The notes: generated from the letters alone by a model not told the origin. Counted from the first letter of the stretch, positions 1 through 8,533 are shown. The stretch is 64,000 bases of DNA from Roseibacterium beibuensis (GCF_039542305.1 NZ_BAABHW010000005.1:1-64000), one strand, 5' to 3'. Made by a program: numbers and translations.

Positions 1-85
1 CCGGGCCATCGGGCCAGATGATGCTTTCGACGTGTTTAAACGCCTCGGCTTCATCGTGCATGTAGGGTTTGCTCAGAACAGACAT
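1..85 (-). CDS. IS1595-family transposase, N-terminal fragment (runs off the window)
   Basis: Only the first 28 codons are inside the window. The peptide opens MSVLSKPYMHDEAEAF and continues HVESIIWPDGP, which resembles the start of IS1595/ISXO2-type transposases, where a short helical region precedes a CxxC zinc ribbon and then the DDE-type nuclease. The ATG at 83-85 follows a GAGG ribosome site, and a near-consensus promoter lies just upstream. I cannot see the catalytic part, the terminal inverted repeats or the target duplication, so whether the element is intact is unknown. The call rests on recognising the N-terminal motif. Confidence 0.7.
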   Translation of the reverse strand, partial: MSVLSKPYMHDEAEAFKHVESIIWPDGP

Positions 86-97
86 GGCGGTTTCCTC

Positions 98-140
98 AAC
101 TCTATGAGTTAAATATAGGAATCCGCCTTGGGTTTGTCAA
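98..140 (-). promoter_or_regulatory. Sigma70-type promoter of the transposase gene, with a small palindrome at the start site
   Basis: On the minus strand TTGACA (135-140) and TATATT (112-117) are separated by exactly 17 bases, an almost ideal housekeeping promoter. Just downstream is a perfect inverted repeat AACTC-TAT-GAGTT (98-110) overlapping the expected transcription start. It could be an operator or a short 5' hairpin. The transposase ATG follows at 85. Confidence 0.7.
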
Positions 141-181
141 ATATACAATCGCCTTTCTTTTTATCTGAGACGGCCGCGAGG

Positions 182-2581
182 TCAGTGCGCAGTGGCGCCC
201 TGCCCCTTGTTATCCAGCGCGGCCTGGGCGGCGGCGGCCTCTTCGGCCTCCTCGTCCCAGTCGATGCCTTCCGGCTTGGCCGTCAAGGCCTGCTCCAGAA
301 CCTCCGAAACGTGACTGACGGGGATGATGGTCAGCCCCTCCTTCACGTTGTCGGGGATTTCTGGCAGGTCCTTTTCATTCTCTGCCGGGATCAGCACCGT
401 GGTGATGCCCCCGCGAAGCGCGGCCAGCAGCTTTTCCTTCAACCCACCGATGGGCAGCACGTTGCCGCGCAGCGTGACCTCGCCGGTCATGGCGATGTCC
501 TTTTTCACCGGGATCTGGGTCAGCACCGAGACGATGGAGGTCACCATCGCGATGCCGGCGCTCGGCCCGTCCTTGGGCGTGGCGCCCTCGGGGACGTGGA
601 CGTGGATATCCCACTTGTCCAGACGCGGCGGCTTCACCCCGATGGACGGCGCGATGGACCGTACGTAGCTGGCGGCGGCGTCGATCGATTCCTTCATCAC
701 GTCGCCCAGCTTGCCGGTGGTCTTCATCCGGCCCTTGCCCGGCAGGCGCAACGCCTCGATCGACAACAGGTCCCCGCCGACGCTGGTCCAGGCCAGCCCG
801 GTCACGACACCGATCTGGTCCGCTTCTTCGGCGAGGCCGAACTTGAAGCGGCGCACGCCAAGGAAATCCTCGAGATTGGCGGGGGTGACGGTCACCGTCT
901 CCTCCTCCTTCTTCAGGATCTTGGTCAGCGCCTTGCGGCAGATCTTGGCGATCTCGCGTTCGAGGTTCCGGACGCCGGCTTCACGCGTGTAGTAGCGGAT
1001 CGCGTCGGTCAGCGCGGCCTCGGTCAGCTCGAATTCCTTGGACTTCAGGCCGTGATCCTTCACCTGCTTGGGGATCAGGTGGCGGATCGCGATCTCGCGC
1101 TTTTCGTCCTCGGTGTAGCCGGCCAGCGGGATGATCTCCATCCGGTCCAGAAGCGGCCCGGGCATGTTATAGGAGTTCGCCGTGGTCAGGAACATCACGT
1201 TCGACAGGTCGTATTCCACCTCGAGATAGTGGTCGACGAAGGTCGAGTTCTGTTCGGGGTCCAGCACCTCGAGCATAGCCGAGGCCGGGTCGCCCCGGAA
1301 ATCCTGGCCCATCTTGTCGATCTCATCGAGCAGGATCAGCGGGTTCGTCGTCTTGGCCTTTTTCAAAGCCTGGATGATCTTGCCCGGCATCGAGCCGATA
1401 TAGGTCCGGCGGTGGCCACGGATCTCGGATTCGTCACGCACGCCGCCAAGGCTGATGCGGATGAATTCGCGCCCCGTGGCCTTGGCGACCGATTTGCCAA
1501 GCGACGTCTTGCCTACGCCCGGCGGGCCGACGAGGCACATGATCGGCCCCTTCAGCTTTTTCGAGCGCTGTTGCACGGCAAGGTATTCGACGATGCGTTC
1601 CTTGACCTTTTCCAGCCCGTAGTGATCGGCGTCGAGAATGTCCTGCGCCCGGCCAAGGTCTTTCTTCACGCGCGACTTGACGCCCCACGGGATGGACAGC
1701 ATCCAGTCGAGGTAGTTGCGTACGACGGTGGCCTCGGCCGACATGGGCGACATGTTCTTGAGCTTCTTCAGCTCGGCCTCGGCCTTTTCGCGCGCCTCTT
1801 TCGACAGCTTGGTGGCGGCGACCTTTTCTTCGAGTTCGGCCACTTCGCCGCCCTCTTCGCCGTCGCCCAGCTCGCGCTGGATCGCCTTCATCTGTTCGTT
1901 GAGGTAGTATTCGCGCTGCGTGCGCTCCATCTGCGATTTCACGCGCGTCTTGATCTTCTTTTCGACCTGCAGGACCGACATTTCGCCCTGCATCAGGCCA
2001 AAGACCTTCTCCAGCCGTTCGGCCACGTCCAGCGTTTCCAGAAGATCCTGCTTCTGGTCCACCTCGATGCCGAGGTGACCGGCCACGAGGTCGGCCAGCA
2101 TCTCGGGGTCCTGCGCCTCGGCGACGGAGGCCAGCGCATCCTCGGGGACGTTCTTCTTGACCTTGGCGTATTTCTCGAATTCCCCGGAAACCGACCGGGT
2201 CAGCGCCGCGACCGAGGTCGGATCGCCCAGGCGTTCCTCAAGCTCGATCACGCGGGCTTCGAAGTAATCGTCGGTGGCGGTGAATTCCTCGATGCGCACG
2301 CGCTTCTGGCCTTCGACCAGCACCTTCACGGTGCCATCGGGCAGTTTGAGCAGTTGCAGCACGTTGGCGAGCACACCGGCGCGGTAGATCGCATCGGGCG
2401 TGGGGTCGTCCACCGCCGGGTCGATCTGGCTCGACAGGAGGATCTGCTTGTCGTCCTGCATCACCTCTTCCAGCGCGCGGACGGATTTCTCGCGGCCGAC
2501 GAAGAGCGGCACGATCATGTGGGGGAACACCACGATGTCGCGCAGAGGAAGGACGGGATAGGTCGAGTTCTGGTCTGGCAT
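182..2581 (-). CDS. lon: ATP-dependent protease La (Lon)
   Basis: Cytosolic AAA+ serine protease that degrades misfolded and regulatory proteins. At 799 residues it has the usual Lon length. In order: N-terminal substrate-binding LON domain (about 10-200), coiled-coil linker, AAA+ module with Walker A GPPGVGKTS near residue 352 and Walker B LILLDEIDKM, and the protease domain with PKDGPSAG carrying catalytic Ser674 and the partner Lys about 43 residues later in GLKEKLLAA. I chose the ATG at 2579-2581 (MPDQNSTYPVLPLRD) because AAGGAAGG stands just before it. A start eight codons upstream lacks this site. A sigma32-like promoter lies upstream, consistent with heat-shock control. Confidence 0.97.
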   Translation of the reverse strand: MPDQNSTYPVLPLRDIVVFPHMIVPLFVGREKSVRALEEVMQDDKQILLSSQIDPAVDDPTPDAIYRAGVLANVLQLLKLPDGTVKVLVEGQKRVRIEEFTATDDYFEARVIELEERLGDPTSVAALTRSVSGEFEKYAKVKKNVPEDALASVAEAQDPEMLADLVAGHLGIEVDQKQDLLETLDVAERLEKVFGLMQGEMSVLQVEKKIKTRVKSQMERTQREYYLNEQMKAIQRELGDGEEGGEVAELEEKVAATKLSKEAREKAEAELKKLKNMSPMSAEATVVRNYLDWMLSIPWGVKSRVKKDLGRAQDILDADHYGLEKVKERIVEYLAVQQRSKKLKGPIMCLVGPPGVGKTSLGKSVAKATGREFIRISLGGVRDESEIRGHRRTYIGSMPGKIIQALKKAKTTNPLILLDEIDKMGQDFRGDPASAMLEVLDPEQNSTFVDHYLEVEYDLSNVMFLTTANSYNMPGPLLDRMEIIPLAGYTEDEKREIAIRHLIPKQVKDHGLKSKEFELTEAALTDAIRYYTREAGVRNLEREIAKICRKALTKILKKEEETVTVTPANLEDFLGVRRFKFGLAEEADQIGVVTGLAWTSVGGDLLSIEALRLPGKGRMKTTGKLGDVMKESIDAAASYVRSIAPSIGVKPPRLDKWDIHVHVPEGATPKDGPSAGIAMVTSIVSVLTQIPVKKDIAMTGEVTLRGNVLPIGGLKEKLLAALRGGITTVLIPAENEKDLPEIPDNVKEGLTIIPVSHVSEVLEQALTAKPEGIDWDEEAEEAAAAQAALDNKGQGATAH

Positions 2582-2662
2582 GTTGCCTTCCTTGGTTCTT
2601 GGCAAGGGGGCCCGGCCCTGACTTGGCAGCAGCCCCGGCCCCTTCCGGGTAAGGATGTCATA

Positions 2663-2691
2663 ACTTGGGGCGCGCGCAGGTGTGTTTCAAG
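2663..2691 (-). promoter_or_regulatory. Sigma32 (heat-shock) type promoter of lon
   Basis: On the minus strand CTTGAAA (2685-2691) is followed after 14 bases by CCCCAAGT (2663-2670). The classical RpoH consensus is CTTGAAA, 11-16 bases, CCCCATNT, so only one fixed position differs. It lies about 80 bases before the lon start codon. The spacing and the known heat-shock regulation of lon support the call; activity is inferred. Confidence 0.65.
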
Positions 2692-3361
2692 CGGTCCAAA
2701 GCGCCGGTTTGCCCGTCAGCATGCTCTGCCACCGCCCGCCGCGCAAGGGAGGGATAGCGGTTTTGCACGGCGCGCACACAAAATGCTGTGGAAAGCGGCC
2801 GCGACGGCCATCCTTTGGCCGAAAGGCCCGGTCCAAGCCAGGGATCGGCGCGCGCACGAGACGAAACGCTCACACACCCGGCGCGACAGGCCACGTGCGC
2901 CAAGGACCCTCACGCCCCGAATAGCCCAACAGCCTTAAGACAAATCAAGGCTCTGAAATCGTTGCGCGCGCAACATTTTGCATGTGTCCGCAATTGTGTG
3001 CGAGGGTATGATGCGATCTTGAAACCTGGCCCTATTCGGGGCCGTGCCTGGCCTGCCCGGGGCCGGTGGGGCCATGACCTGCCCCAATCGCGCCTATACC
3101 GGCGCAACGGCAAGCTACACAGGCATGCGACTTTGCAGCCCGCAAGTGCTGTCGACCAAGACAACGGGGGTGCCATCCATCGTCCTGCGGCATCCCGAGG
3201 GCGCGGGTCTATGCCGCCGCGCAGCCCATCTTCACCTTCTGCCTGAGCCAGATGCAGGGGTATCGGCTGATATCTCGACGCCGACAGCAGTTGCGACACG
3301 ACGCTTTTGATCAACGCCGCGGACGGGTCGTGGCATTTCAACAATGACTGCGGCGATGGCA
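2692..3361. other. 670-base stretch without a recognisable gene
   Basis: Between the lon promoter and the end of tgt I find no protein family, tRNA or clear terminator. A 150-codon minus-strand reading frame (2910-3362) begins with an ATG overlapping the tgt stop by one base. Its product is rich in Cys, Trp, Pro and Arg and looks like nothing known, so I treat it as chance. There is one perfect 14-bp palindrome, GTTGCGCGCGCAAC, at 2961-2974. The stretch may hold the lon upstream region and the tgt 3' region, or a decayed gene. Confidence 0.5.
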
Positions 3362-4531
3362 TCAGCCGGGCGGCCCATGCCGATACCGAGGCTGGCTACG
3401 GCTCCGTCGTGCGCCATCGCCCTCGGCCCGCAGAGCGTGGAACTCGGCCTCCCACGCGTCGAAGCGCCCCTCCGAGATGGCGGCGCGCATGCTCGCCATC
3501 AGCTCCTGGTAGTAATGCAGGTTGTGCCATGTCAGGAGCATCGAGCTGATGATCTCTCCTGCGCGGAAGACATGGTGCAGGTAGGCCCGCGAATACCCGG
3601 TGCAGGCAGGGCATGTGCAGGCCTCGTCCAGCGGGCGCGGATCATCGGCATGGCGCGCGTTCTTGATGTTGACGACGCCGCGGCGGGTAAAGGCCTGCCC
3701 CGTCCGCCCCGACCGTGACGGCAGGACGCAATCCATCATGTCGATCCCGCGCTTGACCGCGCCCACGATGTCGTCGGGCTTGCCCACTCCCATCAGGTAG
3801 CGCGGCTTGTCTGTGGGCAGCATCTCGGGCGCGTAGTCGAGGCAGCCGAACATCGCCTCCTGCCCCTCGCCCACGGCAAGGCCGCCCACGGCATAGCCGT
3901 CGAAGCCGATCTCCTTCAGCGCCTCGGCACTTTCTTCGCGCAGGTCCTGTTCCAGGCCACCCTGCTGGATACCGAAGAGCGCGTGTCCGGGCCGATCGCC
4001 AAAGGCTTCTTTTGAGCGCTCCGCCCAGCGCATCGACAGGCGCATGGACTGCACGATGCGGTCACGATCGGCGGGCAGCGCGGGGCATTCGTCGAAACAC
4101 ATCACGATATCGGAGCCCAGAAGCCTCTGGATCTCCATCGAGCGTTCCGGGCTGAGCATGTGTTTTGAGCCGTCGATATGGGAGCGGAAGGTCACCCCCT
4201 CTTCGGTCAGCTTGCGCAGATCGGCGAGGCTCATCACCTGGAAACCGCCCGAGTCCGTCAGGATCGGGCCGGACCAGTTCATGAACCTGTGCAAGCCCCC
4301 CAGCGCCGCGATGCGTTCAGCGGTCGGGCGCAGCATCAGATGATAGGTGTTGCCCAGCAGGATGTCGGCGCCGGTGGCCGCGACGCTTTCGGGCATCATC
4401 GCCTTGACGGTCGCCGCCGTGCCCACGGGCATGAAGGCCGGTGTGCGGATCTGGCCACGGGGCGTATCGATCACGCCGGTGCGGGCACGCCCGTCGGTGG
4501 CCTTGAGGGTGAAGGAGAAACGCTCTGTCAT
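3362..4531 (-). CDS. tgt: Queuine/preQ1 tRNA-ribosyltransferase
   Basis: Exchanges the guanine at wobble position 34 of GUN-anticodon tRNAs for preQ1 in queuosine synthesis. The 389-residue protein is a TIM barrel with the catalytic segment TDSGGFQ near residue 93, the second conserved segment VLPSRSGRTGQAFT, and the zinc site CTCPACTGYSRAYLHH towards the C-terminus. The last 20 residues, rich in Arg, Gly and Pro, extend a little past the conserved core. The partner enzyme queA lies about 29 kb away in this window. The lipoprotein gene upstream on the same strand ends 43 bases before tgt begins, so they may be co-transcribed. Confidence 0.97.
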   Translation of the reverse strand: MTERFSFTLKATDGRARTGVIDTPRGQIRTPAFMPVGTAATVKAMMPESVAATGADILLGNTYHLMLRPTAERIAALGGLHRFMNWSGPILTDSGGFQVMSLADLRKLTEEGVTFRSHIDGSKHMLSPERSMEIQRLLGSDIVMCFDECPALPADRDRIVQSMRLSMRWAERSKEAFGDRPGHALFGIQQGGLEQDLREESAEALKEIGFDGYAVGGLAVGEGQEAMFGCLDYAPEMLPTDKPRYLMGVGKPDDIVGAVKRGIDMMDCVLPSRSGRTGQAFTRRGVVNIKNARHADDPRPLDEACTCPACTGYSRAYLHHVFRAGEIISSMLLTWHNLHYYQELMASMRAAISEGRFDAWEAEFHALRAEGDGARRSRSQPRYRHGPPG

Positions 4532-4574
4532 GGCCGCTCTGTGGCGTATCGGACCGCGCTTGCCAAGCCCTGCC

Positions 4575-5726
4575 CTAGTGTTCCAGCACGAGCGCCGCGA
4601 CGCCGCCCGGGTCGGCGATCCGCCGCACCGGGAAGCGCGCCGCCCAGTCGCGCGCCTGCCCCGCCGCCTGCCCGATCAGCGGATCTCTTTCCGGCAGCAT
4701 CCGGGAAAAGCGCCAATCCCCGTCGCCGGAGAGACCCGCGCGTGGCGCCACAAGGGCCGCGAATACCGCCTCTCCATCCGGCAGCCGCAGATCCTCGGCC
4801 TCTGGCCCGGCCCACGGGTCGCGCAACAAGCGCAGCAGGGACACGGGCCGCGCCGGGACGTCTCCCGACAGGCCCGGCGGCCGGTACGGGTTCACGCCGT
4901 CCCGAACCGCGCGCAGGCCGACAAGGTCCGAGGGGATGGGCACCTGCCGATAGATTCTTTCGCTGGCAAGCACGGGAAGCCCTGCGGCGTCGGCGAGATA
5001 CGCCCCGAAACTCAGGCACCCCGCGCCGCCGCCATTCCAGGGGTCTTCCAGCAGACCGTAGCGCCGGGCGCGCTCGGAGGTTGCGAACCCTGCCAGCCGT
5101 TGGCGCATCGCGTGGCAGTCGGTGCTCTCCACCTCGACGGCCAGCACCGCGCCACGCCCCGTGGCGAAGGCCCTGTCCTGCGCCGCCGGGAAATCGGCCT
5201 CGGGCACCATCCCGCCGGTATCGTAAGTCGCCAAGACCGCCGACAGGCCCCAGCCCTGCGCCATCAGGCGCAGCGCCCGGCGGTCCCTGTCCCCGCTATG
5301 CGATGTCACGCCCTGACGGCCATCGCACTGCCATGCCACCGCGAGGTGCCCGATCCAGGCCGGGGACATCGCCACCGCCACCGGGTTCGACAGAAGCCGC
5401 ACGAGACTTTGCCGCGCGAGGTCCGGGCCGCGCATGTCGAAGGGCACGCGCGGCGGAAGGTACGCCAGGATGACGTAATCGCGCGACGGGTCGAGCGTGA
5501 TACGGTTCAGGAAACTGGGCCAAACCGCCTCTTCGAAGGGCGCAAGGGTCAGGTCGGTGGCATCGCGTGCCACGGCCGGCGTGCCGTGCATCCCGCTGGC
5601 TACGGCACGGGCGTCATGGCCTGCCTCGGGGCCAGCCGGCCCCATCGCGCATCCTGATAATGACAGGGCCAACAGCCCGGAGATCACAGCGCGCCGGGTT
5701 GCCCGTCTTGTCCTGTTGCGCCGCAT
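4575..5726 (-). CDS. Predicted lipoprotein of unknown function
   Basis: A 383-residue protein with an Arg-rich N-terminus, a short hydrophobic stretch and a lipobox LSGC whose Cys26 would be lipidated, so it should be anchored to a membrane facing the periplasm. The mature part shows no family I recognise. It has scattered short hydrophobic strands, several Trp and the segment LEDPWNGGGAGCLSFGAYL. A much longer open frame continues upstream, but it runs antisense to the rimK-type gene. I start at ATG 5724-5726 because it directly precedes the signal sequence and has a GGGGG-rich site before it. Divergent from the RimK-type gene. Confidence 0.75.
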   Translation of the reverse strand: MRRNRTRRATRRAVISGLLALSLSGCAMGPAGPEAGHDARAVASGMHGTPAVARDATDLTLAPFEEAVWPSFLNRITLDPSRDYVILAYLPPRVPFDMRGPDLARQSLVRLLSNPVAVAMSPAWIGHLAVAWQCDGRQGVTSHSGDRDRRALRLMAQGWGLSAVLATYDTGGMVPEADFPAAQDRAFATGRGAVLAVEVESTDCHAMRQRLAGFATSERARRYGLLEDPWNGGGAGCLSFGAYLADAAGLPVLASERIYRQVPIPSDLVGLRAVRDGVNPYRPPGLSGDVPARPVSLLRLLRDPWAGPEAEDLRLPDGEAVFAALVAPRAGLSGDGDWRFSRMLPERDPLIGQAAGQARDWAARFPVRRIADPGGVAALVLEH

Positions 5727-5867
5727 GTGCCCCCGTGCTTTTGTCGCGCCGAACCCGCCTTCGACCCTGACGAGCGATTCCGCCCCCGCCAAGCCATCGA
5801 CATGTCGCACGGCCCGCACACCGCGCCCGCCGTGGCCGAGGCACAACGCCCCTGCAAAGGACACCGC

Positions 5868-7262
5868 ATGACCGAGAGTGACACGCCCCTTCGACTTGGA
5901 TGGGAAGAATGGGTCGCCCTTCCCGGCCTCGGCCTGCCCGCGCTGAAGGCCAAGGTCGATACCGGCGCGCGGACCTCGGCCCTTCATGCCTTCGATATCG
6001 AAACCTTCGGCTCCATCAACCGTCCCAAGGTGCGCTTCGCCGTGCATCCCGTCCCCGGCCGCACCGACCTGACCATCGCCTGCTCGGCCGCCATCAAGGA
6101 CCGGCGCGAGGTGACAAGCTCCAACGGCGAGGCGGAACTGCGCTACGTGATCGAGACGGACCTTGCCGTCGGTGGCACCTCGACCCCGATCGAGGTGACG
6201 CTTACCGACCGGGGGACGATGGCCTACCGGATGTTGCTGGGACGGCAGGCGATCCAGTCCGACTGGGTCGTCGCGCCGGCCGAAAGCTTCTGCCAGGAAA
6301 AGCTGAGCTACGACATCTACAGCACGGCCCGCGTGAAACAGGCCGCGCCGAAGCGCGCACTCCGCATCGCCGTCCTCAGCCGCGAGGACAATTACTCGAC
6401 CCGCCGCCTTGTCGCCGAGGGCGAGGAACGCGGCCATACGATCGAGGTGATCGACACGACGCGCTGCTACATGGCGATCAATGCGCTGGCCCCCGAAATC
6501 CACTACGACGGCGCCCGCCTGCCCCGCTACGACGCGGTCATTCCTCGCATCGGGGCCAGCGTCACCTCCTACGGGACCGCCGTTCTGCGCCAGTTCGAGA
6601 CCATCGGCACCTATTGCGTGAACGGGTCGGCCGGGATCACCGCCAGCCGTGACAAGCTGCATGCCCACCAGTTGCTGGCGCGCCACAAGATCGGCATGCC
6701 GCAGACCGCCTTCGCCGCCTCGCCCAAGGATACCGACAATATCATCGGGCTGGTTGGCAGCGGACCGCTGATCATCAAGCTGCTGGAATCGACACAAGGA
6801 AAAGGCGTCGTGCTGGCGGAAACCAAGAAGGCCGCGCAATCGGTGATCGACGCCTTTCGCGGGCTGAAGGCGAATTTCCTTGTCCAGAGTTTCGTGAAGG
6901 AAGCCGCCGGAGAGGATATCCGCTGCCTCGTGGTCGACGGAAAGGTCGTCGCCGCCATGAAACGCACCGCGGGCGGCGACGATTTCCGCTCGAACCTGCA
7001 TCGCGGCGGCAAGGCAAGCGCCGTGCGGATCACCAAGGCCGAGCGCGAGGCGGCGTTGAAATCGGCCAAGCTGTTCGGGCTCGGCCTCGCCGGGGTTGAC
7101 CTGCTGCGCTCGGAAGACGGGCCGAAACTGCTTGAGGTGAACTCTTCCCCCGGCCTGCAAGGCATCGAGGAAGCGACGGGCAAGAACGTCGCGGCCCATC
7201 TGTTCGACGCGATCGAAAAACATGTACGGCCACGGCCCGTGCGCAAACGGCGGGGCGCCTAA
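5868..7262 (+). CDS. RimB-type retropepsin-like domain fused to a RimK-type ATP-grasp ligase
   Basis: Two domains in 464 residues. The N-terminal 140 or so match the family called RimB or ATP-dependent zinc protease (PF05618), with the aspartic-protease-like signature KVDTGARTSALHA. The rest is a RimK-like ATP-grasp glutamate ligase, with LIIKLLESTQGKGVV in the nucleotide site and GVDLLRSEDGPKLLEVNSSPG near the C-terminus. RimK adds glutamates to the C-terminus of ribosomal protein S6; the RimB partner is thought to trim or modulate them. The actual substrate here is not shown by the sequence. I start at ATG 5868, seven bases after AAAGGA, rather than the upstream ATG at 5802, which lacks a ribosome site. 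Confidence 0.88.
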   Translation: MTESDTPLRLGWEEWVALPGLGLPALKAKVDTGARTSALHAFDIETFGSINRPKVRFAVHPVPGRTDLTIACSAAIKDRREVTSSNGEAELRYVIETDLAVGGTSTPIEVTLTDRGTMAYRMLLGRQAIQSDWVVAPAESFCQEKLSYDIYSTARVKQAAPKRALRIAVLSREDNYSTRRLVAEGEERGHTIEVIDTTRCYMAINALAPEIHYDGARLPRYDAVIPRIGASVTSYGTAVLRQFETIGTYCVNGSAGITASRDKLHAHQLLARHKIGMPQTAFAASPKDTDNIIGLVGSGPLIIKLLESTQGKGVVLAETKKAAQSVIDAFRGLKANFLVQSFVKEAAGEDIRCLVVDGKVVAAMKRTAGGDDFRSNLHRGGKASAVRITKAEREAALKSAKLFGLGLAGVDLLRSEDGPKLLEVNSSPGLQGIEEATGKNVAAHLFDAIEKHVRPRPVRKRRGA

Positions 7263-7302
7263 CCCTTTGCCCTTCGCCGCATTCAAACGCGTCTCGCGCG
7301 GG

Positions 7303-7331
7303 TTTACGCCCCCGGAGATACTCCTTATATA
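7303..7331 (+). promoter_or_regulatory. Promoter of sufT with a palindromic candidate operator
   Basis: TTTACG (7303-7308) and TATATA (7326-7331) are spaced by 17 bases. The spacer contains the inverted repeat GGAG-ATA-CTCC (7314-7324). Part of it recurs as GGATACTC at 7339-7346, so the pair brackets the -10 element. An iron- or Fe-S-responsive repressor would be a natural candidate, but no known box is matched with certainty. Confidence 0.5.
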
Positions 7332-7361
7332 AATGGTCGGATACTCAATGAGGCACAGAGC

Positions 7362-7724
7362 ATGAGCGACCAGCAAGAGCATCTCGAAGGCACGCCGCTG
7401 ATCAAGCCGTCGTCGACGGATCATCCTCTCTACGACCAGGTCGTCGAGGCCTGCCGCTCGGTCTATGACCCGGAGATTCCGGTGAACATCTATGACCTCG
7501 GCCTCATCTACACGATCGACATCTCGCCCGAGAACGAGGTTCACGTGACCATGACGCTGACCGCCCCGGGCTGCCCGGTGGCCGGCGACATGCCCGGCTG
7601 GCTGGCCGACTCGATCGAACCGCTCGATGGCGTCAAACAAGTCGATGTCGAGATCACCTGGGATCCGCCCTGGGGTATGGACATGATGTCCGACGAGGCC
7701 CGCCTCGAACTGGGCTTCATGTAA
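7362..7724 (+). CDS. sufT: SUF-system Fe-S cluster assembly protein SufT (MIP18/DUF59 family)
   Basis: A 120-residue protein of the MIP18/PaaD family. It carries the family hallmarks DPEIPVNIYDLGLIY, MTLTAPGCPVAGDMP with the conserved reactive Cys, and ITWDPPWGMDMMS. SufT-type proteins help assemble or deliver Fe-S clusters alongside SufBCDS. The start ATG follows TGAGG. A hairpin terminator follows the gene. The A-type carrier sufA is 860 bases downstream, but no sufBCDS genes are in the window. Confidence 0.9.
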   Translation: MSDQQEHLEGTPLIKPSSTDHPLYDQVVEACRSVYDPEIPVNIYDLGLIYTIDISPENEVHVTMTLTAPGCPVAGDMPGWLADSIEPLDGVKQVDVEITWDPPWGMDMMSDEARLELGFM

Positions 7725-7747
7725 ACAGCGGAAAACCTTAGTCTTTC

Positions 7748-7780
7748 AGCGCCCCGCCAAGACTGGACGGGGCGTTTCTT
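7748..7780 (+). terminator. Intrinsic terminator of sufT
   Basis: Stem CGCCCCG (7750-7756) and CGGGGCG (7768-7774) with an 11-base loop, followed by TTTCTT. It separates sufT from the DUF3307 gene. Confidence 0.8.
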
Positions 7781-7849
7781 GCACGCCATGATCGGGTCGG
7801 AAGACGGAGGTGCGCCACGCGTGCCGCGACGGAGGACCTTGATCCAGAC

Positions 7850-8533
7850 ATGGCCGCACAGACCTTCGCCGCGCTGTTTCTCGCCCACGTGATCGCCGAC
7901 TACCTCGCGCAGACGACATGGCTAGTCGAGAACAAGCGCCGCCCCCTCGCCCTCGGCGCACATATCACTTTGGTTTTCCTTGCCATGCTGCTGACAACAT
8001 GGACGTTTTCGCCATGGTTCCTGGCGCTGACCGGGGCACATCTGCTGATCGATATTCTCAAGACCTTTGGCCTGCCCAATGGGCTGCCGGCCTATATCGC
8101 GGACCAGGTGCTGCATCTTACCTCGATCGTCGGGGTGACGCTGCTTGCCCCCGGCCTTTGGGCCGAAAGCCCGCTCTCGGACACTTCAACCTTGCCCATT
8201 ATCTACCTGGTATTGGCCGGAATCATCTTCGCAGCGCGGGGCGGGCAATATGCCGTTCTGACCCTTGTCGCGCGCGAGGCGCCGCCCTCCCACGAAGGTA
8301 TTGTGCTGGGCTGGATGGAACGCGCGGCCTTTTGCGTCGTGCTTTTGATGGGGCTGCCGGGTCTTGTTCTGCCGGTCATCGGCATCAAGATGATCTACGC
8401 CTGGCGCAGTTGGGCAGAGCGCAATTCCGAGGCGCGGCGGCGCCTTGTCCTTGGGACCCTCGTCAGTTTCGCCTGGGGGCTTGGCACCGCGATCCCCCTG
8501 GCCATGCTTGCGCCTACCCTTCTCGCCGGTTGA
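7850..8533 (+). CDS. DUF3307 family membrane protein
   Basis: A 227-residue hydrophobic protein with about six membrane segments. It starts FAALFLAHVIADYLAQT, typical of DUF3307: a membrane segment bearing paired His and Asp (HVIAD), then a second motif GAHLLIDILKTF in segment 3. These conserved His/Asp residues inside the membrane suggest metal binding or catalysis, but no function is known. GGAGG lies 14 bases before the ATG, rather far, so the true start could differ by a few codons. Stands between sufT and sufA. Confidence 0.8.
   Translation: MAAQTFAALFLAHVIADYLAQTTWLVENKRRPLALGAHITLVFLAMLLTTWTFSPWFLALTGAHLLIDILKTFGLPNGLPAYIADQVLHLTSIVGVTLLAPGLWAESPLSDTSTLPIIYLVLAGIIFAARGGQYAVLTLVAREAPPSHEGIVLGWMERAAFCVVLLMGLPGLVLPVIGIKMIYAWRSWAERNSEARRRLVLGTLVSFAWGLGTAIPLAMLAPTLLAG

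Noticed and set aside
128..2938. 936-codon plus-strand open frame antisense to lon
   Set aside because: It mirrors the lon codons; the translation is compositionally odd (His, Arg, Gly, Leu rich) and has no family, while lon on the other strand is certain.
2910..3362. 150-codon frame starting on the tgt stop codon
   Set aside because: Coupled-looking start, but the product is rich in Cys, Trp, Pro and Arg with no domain or plausible secondary structure; kept only as a note in the gap entry.
4575..7640. Single 1021-codon minus-strand gene
   Set aside because: Only the last 383 codons, starting at a signal peptide with lipobox, look real. The rest is antisense to the RimK-type gene and sufT.
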